A DNA stretch of 9,982 nt from Kiloniellales bacterium (GTDB lineage Bacteria; Pseudomonadota; Alphaproteobacteria; Kiloniellales; JAKSBE01): assembly GCA_030067055.1 (NCBI GenBank), contig JASJAL010000136.1:1-9982 (forward strand), written 5' to 3'. The first letter of the stretch is position 1; every line of letters starts with the position of its first letter. The position numbers were made by a program, and so were the translations under genes. This document shows positions 1 through 6,348 of this stretch, piece after piece. A model generated the notes under the pieces. That model was not told the origin of the DNA. It did not search any database and saw only the letters and a list, made by a program, of their open reading frames with translations.

Positions 1-308
1 CCCAGCCAGGTCGCGGCCAGGGCGCCGCAGTAGAACTGGCCCTCGCCGCCGATGTTCCAGAACTTGGCCCGGAAGGCGACCGCCGCGGCCAGGCCGGTCA
101 GGATCAGCGGCGTCGCCCGGGTGAAGGTCTCGGTCAGGGCGAAGCGCGAGCCGAAGGCGCCCTCGAGCAGCAGGCCATAGGCTTGGAGCACCGGCTCTCC
201 GGCCCAGAGGATCAGCCCGGCGCAGAGCAGCAGCGCCGCCGCGACCGCGGCCAGCGGCGCCGACACGATCAGCCAGAGCGGCGCGTCCTCGCGCGGCTCG
301 GTCCTCAT
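1..308 (-). CDS. ABC transporter permease, BMP/nucleoside-type (partial, C-terminus off left edge)
   Basis: This is the first 102 codons of an inner-membrane permease of the BPD_transp_2 family, which pairs with BMP-type binding proteins in sugar and nucleoside importers. The N-terminus is short and hydrophilic (MRTEPRED), followed by a hydrophobic segment at about residues 11-36 and a second at about 65-80. The motif FWNIGGEGQ (residues 84-92) is a hallmark of this permease family. The start ATG overlaps the TGA stop of the upstream ATPase gene by four bases (ATGA), so the two are almost certainly translationally coupled. Systems of this kind usually have two permeases; the second would be expected further left. 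Family assignment is firm; the substrate is inferred from the neighbouring pyrimidine genes only. Confidence 0.9.
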   Translation of the reverse strand, partial: MRTEPREDAPLWLIVSAPLAAVAAALLLCAGLILWAGEPVLQAYGLLLEGAFGSRFALTETFTRATPLILTGLAAAVAFRAKFWNIGGEGQFYCGALAATWL

Positions 309-1846
309 GACCCGGCCTTCGCCAGAGCTTCGGCGGCATAGTCCAGGTCGCCGGCCATCATCGCACCGAGCTCGCGTGCGGTCACCGAGCCGACCTCCAG
401 GGCCGGGCCGACCCGGCCGGCGTGGATCACCGCGACCCGGTCGGCCAGGGCCAGGATCTCGTCCAGGTCCTCGGAGATCAGCAACACCCCGGCGCCGTTG
501 CGCTTGGCCTCCAGGATCCGGGCGTGAACCGCGGCGATGGCGCCCTCGTCCAGGCCGCGGACCGGCTGGTTGGCCAGGATGAACTTCGGCTCCCGTCGCA
601 AGGTCCGGGCCAGGATCAGCTTCTGCATGTTGCCGCCCGACAGCAGCTTGGCCGGGATCTCCATCGACTTGCAGCGCAGGTCGAAGGCCTCGATCAGCTC
701 TTGCGCCAGGTCGCGGCAGGCCTGGCCGTCGATCACCCGGCCCCAGCGGAACAGCGGCGCCTTGCCCAGGTCCTCGCAGATGAAGTTCTCCCAGACCGAC
801 ATCTCGCCGATGATCCCGGTGGCATGGCGGTCCTCCGGGATCCGACCGATGCCGCGGGCGACGAAGTCGCGCGGCGCAAAGCGGGCCACGTTTTCCCCGG
901 CGAAGCGCAGCGCACCGGAACTCGGTGTCATGACCCCGCTCAGGACCCCGGCCAGGGCGGACTGGCCGTTGCCGGCGACTCCTGCGAGGCCGAGGATCTC
1001 GCGCGCCCGCACTTTTAGGTTCACCCGGTCCAGCAGCGGCCGACCCCGGCGGCCGAGGGCGACGCTCACCTCCTCCAGCTCGACCACCGGCTCGCCCGGC
1101 GGCAGGTGCTCGACCACCGGCCGGCTCACCTTGTGGCCGACCATCAGCTCGGCCAGGCTTTCCCGGTCGGCCTCGGCGGTCGCGACCTCGCCGACCACCT
1201 GGCCGCGGCGCAGCACCGCGACCCGGTCGCTGACCGCCAGGATCTCGTGCAGCTTGTGGGAGATGAAGATGATCGACAGGCCCTTGGCGACCATGGCCTT
1301 GAGGGTCTCGAAGAGCCGCTCGACCTCCTGCGGGGTCAAAACAGCGGTCGGCTCGTCCAGGATCAGGATCCGGGCGTCGCGGTAGAGCGCCTTGAGGATC
1401 TCGACCCGCTGCTGCTCGCCGACCGAGAGCGCGCCGACCGGCTTGTCCGGATCGACCTCGAGGCCGAAGTCCGCGGCCAGGCCGAGCAGCCGCTTGCGCG
1501 CGGCCGCCGTCTCGGAGCGCCAGGACCAGAGCCGCTCGGTGCCGAGCATGACGTTCTCCAGCACGGTCATGTTGTCGGCCAGGGTGAAGTGCTGGTGCAC
1601 CATGCCGACCCCGGCGGCGATCGCGGCGTCGGTCGCGCCCGACGGCAGCTGCTGGCCGCCGACCTCGATGTGGCCGGAGTCGGCCGTGTAGTGGCCGAAG
1701 AGGATGTTCATCAGGGTGGTCTTGCCGGCGCCGTTCTCGCCGAGCAGCGCCAGCACCTCGCCGGCCTCCAGGCTCAGGGAGATCCGGTCGTTGGCGACCA
1801 GATCGCCGAAGGCCTTGCTCACCTCGACGATGCGCAACAGCGCCAT
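305..1846 (-). CDS. ABC transporter ATP-binding protein, two fused nucleotide-binding domains (BMP/nucleoside-type)
   Basis: This 513-residue cytoplasmic protein would energise the BMP importer. It has two ABC domains in tandem, as in RbsA- and NupA/YufO-type proteins. Domain 1 is complete: Walker A GENGAGKTT at 36-44, signature LSVGEQQ at about 140-146, and Walker B LILDEPT at about 161-167, with a switch histidine in ISHK (about 195-198). Domain 2 is degenerate: the Walker A region reads GVAGNGQSAL (289-298), without the GK[ST] core, and the Walker B end reads LANQP (424-428) instead of LDEP, while LLSGGNMQK (401-409) is kept. That asymmetry is usual for this subfamily. A longer reading frame begins at 1882, but the ATG at 1846 is preferred because AAAGGGGG lies just upstream and the protein then starts directly at the ABC domain. 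It follows the binding-protein gene after a 216-bp gap holding a repeat element, and overlaps the permease start. Confidence 0.93.
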   Translation of the reverse strand: MALLRIVEVSKAFGDLVANDRISLSLEAGEVLALLGENGAGKTTLMNILFGHYTADSGHIEVGGQQLPSGATDAAIAAGVGMVHQHFTLADNMTVLENVMLGTERLWSWRSETAAARKRLLGLAADFGLEVDPDKPVGALSVGEQQRVEILKALYRDARILILDEPTAVLTPQEVERLFETLKAMVAKGLSIIFISHKLHEILAVSDRVAVLRRGQVVGEVATAEADRESLAELMVGHKVSRPVVEHLPPGEPVVELEEVSVALGRRGRPLLDRVNLKVRAREILGLAGVAGNGQSALAGVLSGVMTPSSGALRFAGENVARFAPRDFVARGIGRIPEDRHATGIIGEMSVWENFICEDLGKAPLFRWGRVIDGQACRDLAQELIEAFDLRCKSMEIPAKLLSGGNMQKLILARTLRREPKFILANQPVRGLDEGAIAAVHARILEAKRNGAGVLLISEDLDEILALADRVAVIHAGRVGPALEVGSVTARELGAMMAGDLDYAAEALAKAGS

Positions 1847-1909
1847 GACGCCCCCTTTCCGGGTTCGCGCTTGCGGTTCCACCGCTCTGACAAGACAGCG
1901 GGGAAGGCC

Positions 1910-2013
1910 CCATGGATGCCCGGATCAACTCCGGGCATGACAACGGAGGTGATCGATGCTCTGTGCATCGATGAAACAGATGTCATCCCCGGACGTGATC
2001 CGGGGATCCATGG
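1910..2013. repeat. Symmetric palindromic repeat element (two inverted 33-bp copies around a central hairpin)
   Basis: Two copies of a 33-bp unit face each other: 1910-1942 on the plus strand and 1981-2013 on the minus strand. Each begins CCATGGAT and ends ATGACA, and they differ at four positions. Each unit contains a 7-bp stem with a 5-base loop: GCCCGGA/TCCGGGC in the left copy and CCCCGGA/TCCGGGG in the right. Two of the four differences are a paired, compensating change at the base of the stem; the other two are in the loop. Between them, 1952-1972 forms a further hairpin (ATCGATGC, loop TCTGT, GCATCGAT). The layout resembles REP/BIME or MITE-like elements, and short TCCGGGnATGAC palindromes are common in alphaproteobacterial intergenic DNA. 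It lies between the binding-protein stop and the ATPase start. Confidence 0.85.
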
Positions 2014-2062
2014 TTGCGCTGGCTCCTAAATTGACCGCCGCAAGCCCAGCCCCGGCGCCACC

Positions 2063-3079
2063 TCAATAGGTCGACTTCGGTTCCTCGTCGTTGATCTTGA
2101 CCTCGAAGTCGCCGGCCAGGATCGCCGCCTTGGTCTCCTCGACCTTGGCCTTGATCTCGGCCGGGATCCGGTCCTCGAACTCGTAGTAGGGGGCCAAGGA
2201 GGCGCCGCCCTTCTGCATCATGGTCCACTCCTTGTAGTCCGCGGCCTCGAACTTGCCGCCCTTGACCAGCTTGATGGCGTGGTTGATGGCGTTTTCCATG
2301 TGCCAGAGCGCGGAGGTCACGACCACGTCGGTGCCGTTCTCCTCCTTGTTCATGTCGTTGACGTTGCCGAAGGCGATGATGCCCTTCTCGCGCGCCGCGT
2401 CGACCACGCCCGCGCGCTCGGCGTAGAGCACGTCGACCCCAGCCTCGATCTGGGCGAAGGCCGCTTCCTTGGCCTTGGGCGGATCGAACCAGGAGCCGAT
2501 GAAGGTGACCTTGAACTGGGCGTCGGGCCGGACCGAGCGGGCGCCTTCCATGAAGGCGTGGAACAGCCGGTTGACCTCGCCGATGGGATAGCCGCCGACC
2601 ATGCCGATCTTGCCGTCCTTGGTCATGGACCCGGCGATGATGCCCATCAGATAGCAGGGCTCGTGGATATAGTTGTCGAAGACCGCGAAGTTGGTGCCGT
2701 GCGGCTTGAAGGGATCGCCCATCAGGAAGGCGACCTTGGGATAGTCGTCGGCGACCGCGCGGGCCTCGCGACTGATCCCGAAGGCCTCGCCGACCACCAG
2801 GTCGACGCCGCTCTCGGCATATTCCCTCAGCACCCGGACGTAGTCGGTGTTGGCCACCTTCTCCGAGAAGACGTAGTCGATCTCGCCCGCTTCCTGGGCC
2901 GCGACCAGGGCCAGATGCAGGCGCGCGTCCCACTTCTGCTGGATCGGCTGGGTGTAAATTCCGGCGACCTTGATCTTCTCCGCCTGGGCGGCGCCCCCGG
3001 CGGTCAAGATCGCCGCGCCGACAGCCAGCGCCCCCGCGACCAGCAGTGCACGCCGGCCGATGTCTCTCAAGAATTCCAT
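2063..3079 (-). CDS. BMP-family ABC transporter substrate-binding protein
   Basis: This is a periplasmic solute-binding protein of 338 residues, the usual length for the BMP (basic membrane protein/Med/PnrA) family. A signal peptide is clear: positive residues near the start (RDIGRR), a hydrophobic core at about 11-28, and a probable signal peptidase I site after AQA (residue 33). There is no lipobox cysteine. The mature part starts KIKVAGIYTQP and carries family features such as KIGMVGGYPIGEVN and SWFDPPKAKEAA. A good ribosome site, AGGAGG, precedes the ATG. Family members bind purine nucleosides, nucleobases or related compounds. Here the divergent rutR-like gene and nearby preTA point to a pyrimidine base or nucleoside as ligand, which is inference. 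It is first in the leftward operon with the ATPase and permease genes. Confidence 0.93.
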   Translation of the reverse strand: MEFLRDIGRRALLVAGALAVGAAILTAGGAAQAEKIKVAGIYTQPIQQKWDARLHLALVAAQEAGEIDYVFSEKVANTDYVRVLREYAESGVDLVVGEAFGISREARAVADDYPKVAFLMGDPFKPHGTNFAVFDNYIHEPCYLMGIIAGSMTKDGKIGMVGGYPIGEVNRLFHAFMEGARSVRPDAQFKVTFIGSWFDPPKAKEAAFAQIEAGVDVLYAERAGVVDAAREKGIIAFGNVNDMNKEENGTDVVVTSALWHMENAINHAIKLVKGGKFEAADYKEWTMMQKGGASLAPYYEFEDRIPAEIKAKVEETKAAILAGDFEVKINDEEPKSTY

Positions 3080-3227
3080 GAAGCCCTCCTGTGACTGATC
3101 AGAGCCTTGCCTCTCGTACCCTGCGCCAATCTCGATGACGCCGCCCCCGAAGGGTGGTCCCGGCGGCCGCCCGCAGGCGGCGATTCCTTGGCGGAAAGGG
3201 CTTGGGCTTGTTTTGCTCTTTGCTTAT

Positions 3228-3243
3228 TTGTCCATTTGATCAA
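3228..3243. promoter_or_regulatory. Candidate RutR operator 1 (rutR / transporter operon)
   Basis: The sequence TTGTCCATTTGATCAA is an imperfect inverted repeat with a 2-bp spacer. It matches 12 of the 14 defined positions of the E. coli RutR box as I recall it (TTGACCANNTGGTCAA). The right half and flank, CATTTGATCAAAAATTA at 3233-3249, are identical to the site upstream of preT. It lies 68 bp upstream of the regulator's ATG and about 150 bp upstream of the binding-protein ATG, so it could control both directions. Confidence 0.7.
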
Positions 3244-3245
3244 AA

Positions 3246-3277
3246 ATTATAGTGAGAGGCCAAAAACTTGGCGTCAA
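3246..3277 (-). promoter_or_regulatory. Possible promoter of the transporter operon
   Basis: On the minus strand a perfect TATAAT -10 hexamer occupies 3251-3246. The best -35 match, TTGACG at 3277-3272, is 20 bp away, which is longer than the usual 16-18, so this may be a weak or activated promoter. Operator 1 begins two bases downstream of the -10, where a bound repressor would block initiation. Transcription would start near 3239 and leave a leader of about 160 nt. On the plus strand the same AT-rich stretch offers TATAGT (3248-3253) as a -10 for the regulator gene, without a clear -35. Confidence 0.45.
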
Positions 3278-3310
3278 GATCCTAGGGGTTTCCGAGGAAA
3301 TGGGAAGAGC

Positions 3311-3949
3311 ATGAGCGACCGGACGGCGCGCGCGACCAAGACTCGCAAGCGCACCCGCATCCAGGCGATCAACGAGGAGAAGATCCTCGAAGCCGCCCTC
3401 GGCGTCTTCGCGCGCTACGGCTTCAAGGGCGCTTCGGTCGACCAGATTGCCGCCGCCGCCGGCATGTCGAAGCCCAACCTGCTCTACTACTTCCGCAGCA
3501 AGAAGGCGCTCTACGGCGCGGTCCTGCGCCGGACCCTGGAGATGTGGCTGCAGCCCCTGGAGGACATCTCGGCGGAGGGCGATCCCGAGACCGAGATCCG
3601 CGCCTATATCGCCCGCAAGGTCGCCTTCTCGCGCACCCACGCGGTAGAGTCCCGGCTCTTCGCGATGGAGATCATCCAGGGCGCGCCGATCCTGAAGGAG
3701 GTCCTGGAGACCCGGCTGCAGGACCTGGTCGACAAGAAGGCCCGGGTGATCCGGGCCTGGGTCAAGGCCGGCAAGATCGCGCCGATCGACCCGCATCACC
3801 TGATCTTTACGCTTTGGGCCTCGACCCAGCACTACGCCGACTTCGACGCCCAGATCCGCGCCCTGCTGGGCGACGAGACCGACGACTTCCTGCTGACCGC
3901 CGACGCCGCCCTCTCCGACCTCCTCCTCAAGGGCCTGCTGCCGCGCTGA
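3311..3949 (+). CDS. rutR: RutR-like TetR-family transcriptional regulator of pyrimidine metabolism
   Basis: This is a 212-residue TetR-family regulator, the same length as E. coli RutR. The N-terminal DNA-binding domain includes ILEAALGVFARYGFKGASVDQ and the helix-turn-helix around residues 42-60, ending NLLYYFRSKKALY. The C-terminal ligand domain keeps stretches I recognise from RutR: SRLFAMEIIQGAPIL (114-128) and APIDPHHLIF followed by WASTQHYADF (157-178). E. coli RutR binds uracil or thymine and releases its box when it does so. The ATG at 3311 was chosen over an upstream frame opening at 3107 because it gives the RutR length, has GAGGAA/GGGAAG upstream, and leaves the operator outside the gene. 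It is the only plus-strand gene here, divergent from the transporter operon and convergent with the DMT gene, with two bases between the stops. Confidence 0.92.
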   Translation: MSDRTARATKTRKRTRIQAINEEKILEAALGVFARYGFKGASVDQIAAAAGMSKPNLLYYFRSKKALYGAVLRRTLEMWLQPLEDISAEGDPETEIRAYIARKVAFSRTHAVESRLFAMEIIQGAPILKEVLETRLQDLVDKKARVIRAWVKAGKIAPIDPHHLIFTLWASTQHYADFDAQIRALLGDETDDFLLTADAALSDLLLKGLLPR

Positions 3950-3956
3950 GCTCAGC
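3945..3956. other. Palindrome spanning two convergent stop codons
   Basis: GCTGAGCTCAGC is a perfect 12-bp palindrome. It contains the TGA stop of the rutR-like gene on the plus strand (3947-3949) and the TGA stop of the DMT transporter on the minus strand (3954-3952). There is no space for a separate terminator between the genes, and no U-rich tract follows on either strand. Transcripts from the two sides are therefore expected to overlap as antisense. Confidence 0.6.
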
Positions 3957-4866
3957 CGTCCGAGGTCCGCTGTAGCAGCAGGGTGACGGCGGCGGTGGCG
4001 ACGATCCCGGCGATCACCGACGCGCTGGGCCAGCCGTGGCCCAGCTCGCCCTCCAGCAGCACAACGAAGGCCGGGGTCAGGTAGGTGTAGGCCATGACCT
4101 TGAAGGCCTGGATCCGGAGGCTGGCGTACTTGGCGATGATGAAGGTGAGCGCGGTGTTGAAGACCGCCAGGTAGGCGATGCCGAGGAAGACCCGACCCGG
4201 GACCGCCGCCCAGTCGGTCGCTAGGATCCGCGGCGCGCCGTAGAGCACGAGCAGGACCGCGCCGCCGAGCAGCACCCAGAAGGTGAGCAGCAGCAGCGAT
4301 TCGCCGCGGTGCAGCCGCTTGACCGCGGGCGAGTAGGCGGCGAAGCAGAGCACGCCGCCGAGGAACAGCAGCTCGCCGTAACCCAAATCGAGCGCCAGCA
4401 GGCGGTCCAAGCTGCCGTCGAAGACCACCCAGGCCGCCGCCGGCGCCCCGAGCAGCAGGCAGCCCAGCTGCGCGAGGGAACAGCGCTGGCGCACCACCAG
4501 GTAGCCGATGATCGCGGTCATCAGGGGCGTCAGGGTGAAGAGCGCCCCGGCGCTCAAGGGATCGGTCCAGCGCAGGGCCTCGAACATCAGGACGAAGAAG
4601 CCGACCATGGTCAGGCTGATCGCGGCGTAGCGCAGCAGGCCGCCGAGGCTGGGCCGGCGCCATTCGCCGGCCGCGGTCACCACGACGGCGAAGGTCAGCG
4701 CCGCCAGGGCGAAGCGCAGGCAGGTCAGGACCACCGGGTCCAGGTCCCGGGTGATCGCCGCGCCGACCGGAAAGGAGGTGCTGACCAGGAAGGCGTAGAC
4801 CAGCATCGCGCCGTGCGCCCGCGTCTGGCCGGCGGCCAAGGGCGCTGAGAGCCCGGGTGCGGTCAT
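3952..4866 (-). CDS. EamA/DMT-superfamily membrane transporter
   Basis: This is a 304-residue integral membrane protein with about ten hydrophobic segments, arranged as two EamA repeats of about five helices each. That is the usual size and layout of the drug/metabolite transporter (RhaT/YdcZ-like) group. Recognisable features are an early helix with FLVSTSFPVGAA, LRFALAALTFAVVV, and in the second half AYLAVFNTALTFIIAKYASLRIQAFKV leading to AYTYLTPAF, which is typical of the repeat's end. The ATG at 4866 has AGGAGG 11 bases upstream; a GTG at 4905 in frame has no such signal. It lies 129 bp downstream of preA in the same direction and may belong to its operon. Members usually export metabolites or amino acids. 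Export of a breakdown product such as beta-alanine, or uptake of a precursor, is only a guess. Confidence 0.88.
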   Translation of the reverse strand: MTAPGLSAPLAAGQTRAHGAMLVYAFLVSTSFPVGAAITRDLDPVVLTCLRFALAALTFAVVVTAAGEWRRPSLGGLLRYAAISLTMVGFFVLMFEALRWTDPLSAGALFTLTPLMTAIIGYLVVRQRCSLAQLGCLLLGAPAAAWVVFDGSLDRLLALDLGYGELLFLGGVLCFAAYSPAVKRLHRGESLLLLTFWVLLGGAVLLVLYGAPRILATDWAAVPGRVFLGIAYLAVFNTALTFIIAKYASLRIQAFKVMAYTYLTPAFVVLLEGELGHGWPSASVIAGIVATAAVTLLLQRTSDG

Positions 4867-4883
4867 GACGCGCCGTACCTCCT

Positions 4884-4897
4884 GAGGCGCGCGCCTC
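4884..4897. other. GC palindrome abutting the ribosome site of the DMT gene
   Basis: GAGGCGCGCGCCTC is a perfect 14-bp palindrome directly next to the AGGAGG ribosome site (minus strand, 4883-4878). In RNA it could fold as a 5-bp stem with a GCGC loop just 5' of the site, and might affect ribosome loading. It could also be a chance product of high GC content. Confidence 0.4.
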
Positions 4898-4987
4898 CCT
4901 CTCACCCGCTGGCGGCCGTAGCCCGGCGAGGCGATGAGCTGGGCCTCCGCCAGAGTCGGGTGGGAGGGAAGCGTCTCATGGCCGCAA

Positions 4988-5009
4988 AGCCGGCGCTATT
5001 CCGCCGGCT
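4988..5009 (-). terminator. Hairpin over the preA stop codon (weak terminator or processing site)
   Basis: AGCCGGCG and CGCCGGCT form a perfect 8-bp stem around a 6-base loop that contains the preA TAG stop. On the minus strand the stem is followed by TTTGCGG, so the T-tract is only three bases, too short for a confident intrinsic terminator. It could attenuate transcription into the DMT gene or protect the 3' end of the preTA message. Confidence 0.35.
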
Positions 5010-6309
5010 CGGGCTGAACCCGCATCGGGTTGTTCTCGTGGGTCGTCCAGTTGCCGTAGTCCGGCGTGATCGCCTTGCCGGTCCGGGGATCAACCCCTTC
5101 GGTCAGATGCTCCATGGTGATGCAGTTCTCAACCGGGCAAACCGTGACGCAGAGGTTGCAGCCGACGCACTCCTCGTCGATGACCTCGAAGTGGCGCCGG
5201 CCGTTGATCGTCTGGGTGATCGCCTGGTGCGAGGTATCCTCGCAGGCGATGTGGCAGCGGCCGCACTTGATGCAGAGGTCCTGGTCGATCCGCGCCTTCA
5301 CCACGTAGTTGAGGTTCAGGTACTGCCAGTCGGTGACGTTGGGCACGGCCTTGCCGACGAAGTCGTCGAGCCGCGCGTAGCCCTTCTCCTCCATCCAGTT
5401 CTTCAAGCCTGCGGTCAGGTCCTCGATGATCCGGAAGCCGTAGGCCATGGCCGCGGTGCAGACCTGAACGTTGCCGGCGCCCAGGGCCATGAACTCGACC
5501 CCGTCGCGCCAGGTCGTGATGCCGCCGATGCCGGAGATCGGCAGGCCTGGGGTCTCGGGATCGCGGGCGATCTCGGCGACCATGTTGAGCGCCACCGGCT
5601 TGACCGCCGGCCCGCAGTAGCCGCCGTGGGTGCCCTTGCCGTCGGTCGCCGGCTCCGGCGCCATGCGGTCCAGGTCGACCCCGACGATCGAGGAGATGGT
5701 GTTGATCAGCGAGACCGCGTCGGCGCCGCCCTTCTGCGCGGCCCGGGCCGGAAATCGGATGTCGGTGATGTTGGGCGTCAGCTTGACGATCACCGGCATG
5801 CGGGTGTGCTGCTTGCACCAGCGCGCGACCATCTCGACGTAGTCCGGCACCTGGCCGACCGCCGAGCCCATGCCGCGCTCCGACATGCCGTGGGGGCAGC
5901 CGAAGTTGAGCTCGATGCCGTCGGCCCCTGTGTCCTCGACCAGGGGCAGGATCTTCTTCCAGGCGCCCTCCTCGCAGGGCACCATCAAGGAGACCACCAC
6001 CGCCCGGTCCGGCCAGTCGCGCTTGACCTCCTTGATCTCGCGCAGGTTGACGTCCAGCGGCCGGTCGGTGATCAGCTCGACGTTGTTGAAGCCGAGCAGC
6101 TGGCGGTCCGGGCCATGGATCGCGCCGTAGCGCGGCCCGCTGATGTTCACGATCGGCGGATCCTCGCCCAGGGTCTTCCAGACCACGCCGCCCCAGCCGG
6201 CCTTGAAGGCGCGGACCACGTTGTAGGCCTTGTCGGTCGGCGGCGCCGAGGCCAGCCAGAAGGGGTTGGGCGACTTGATTCCGAGGAAGTCGTTGCGGAT
6301 GTCAGCCAT
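4996..6309 (-). CDS. preA: NAD(P)H-dependent dihydropyrimidine dehydrogenase, catalytic subunit PreA
   Basis: This 437-residue cytoplasmic flavoprotein is the pyrimidine-binding subunit of bacterial dihydropyrimidine dehydrogenase, which reduces uracil and thymine to their 5,6-dihydro forms. Residues 1 to about 310 form a dihydroorotate-dehydrogenase-like FMN barrel, with NPFWLASAPPT near the start, NFGCPHGMSERGMGSAVGQ (135-153), KLTPNITDI (176-184) and PISGIGGITTW (257-267). The C-terminal ferredoxin domain has two 4Fe-4S motifs: C346, C349, C352, C356 and C381, C384, C387, C391. At the place of the mammalian active-site cysteine (GMGLACGQ in human DPD, from memory) this protein has V151, as I recall other bacterial PreA proteins do. 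GGGAGAG precedes the ATG. It begins 39 bp after preT and is surely co-transcribed with it. Confidence 0.95.
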   Translation of the reverse strand: MADIRNDFLGIKSPNPFWLASAPPTDKAYNVVRAFKAGWGGVVWKTLGEDPPIVNISGPRYGAIHGPDRQLLGFNNVELITDRPLDVNLREIKEVKRDWPDRAVVVSLMVPCEEGAWKKILPLVEDTGADGIELNFGCPHGMSERGMGSAVGQVPDYVEMVARWCKQHTRMPVIVKLTPNITDIRFPARAAQKGGADAVSLINTISSIVGVDLDRMAPEPATDGKGTHGGYCGPAVKPVALNMVAEIARDPETPGLPISGIGGITTWRDGVEFMALGAGNVQVCTAAMAYGFRIIEDLTAGLKNWMEEKGYARLDDFVGKAVPNVTDWQYLNLNYVVKARIDQDLCIKCGRCHIACEDTSHQAITQTINGRRHFEVIDEECVGCNLCVTVCPVENCITMEHLTEGVDPRTGKAITPDYGNWTTHENNPMRVQPEPAE

Positions 6310-6348
6310 GTCGTCTCTCCCGGGCCCGGCGGCGTCTCGTGCCTCCGC

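Larger units (their letters stand above)
3080..3310. promoter_or_regulatory. Divergent intergenic region between the transporter operon and the rutR-like gene
   Basis: This 231-bp region carries the leftward promoter of the transporter operon and the rightward promoter of the regulator. It changes from GC-rich DNA near the binding-protein gene to an AT-rich stretch at about 3207-3255, which holds a RutR-like operator and promoter-like hexamers, listed separately. A GC hairpin (GCCGCC, loop CGCA, GGCGGC; 3166-3181) falls in the predicted leader of the transporter mRNA. A small inverted repeat (GCCAA, AAAC, TTGGC; 3259-3272) lies on the regulator side. No convincing small ORF or RNA gene was seen. 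A plus-strand reading frame opens at 3107 but runs through the operator, so it is not taken as coding before 3311. Confidence 0.7.

Noticed and set aside
305..1846. Degenerate second ATPase domain as a sign of gene decay
   Set aside because: Loss of the Walker A lysine and altered Walker B in the second domain are usual in this BMP/nucleoside-type subfamily, and the frame is intact.
1983..2933. Minus-strand frame of 316 codons overlapping the binding-protein gene
   Set aside because: Its product is Gly/Arg-rich nonsense in another frame of a clear BMP-family gene, and it runs into the repeat element.
3095..3102. CTGATCAG near the binding-protein ribosome site as a third RutR site
   Set aside because: It is only an 8-bp palindrome without the flanking TT/AA arms or the 2-bp spacer of the other two sites.
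3107..3310. N-terminal extension of the rutR-like gene by 68 codons
   Set aside because: The extension crosses the operator and AT-rich promoter region, shows no family similarity, and the ATG at 3311 gives exactly the RutR length.
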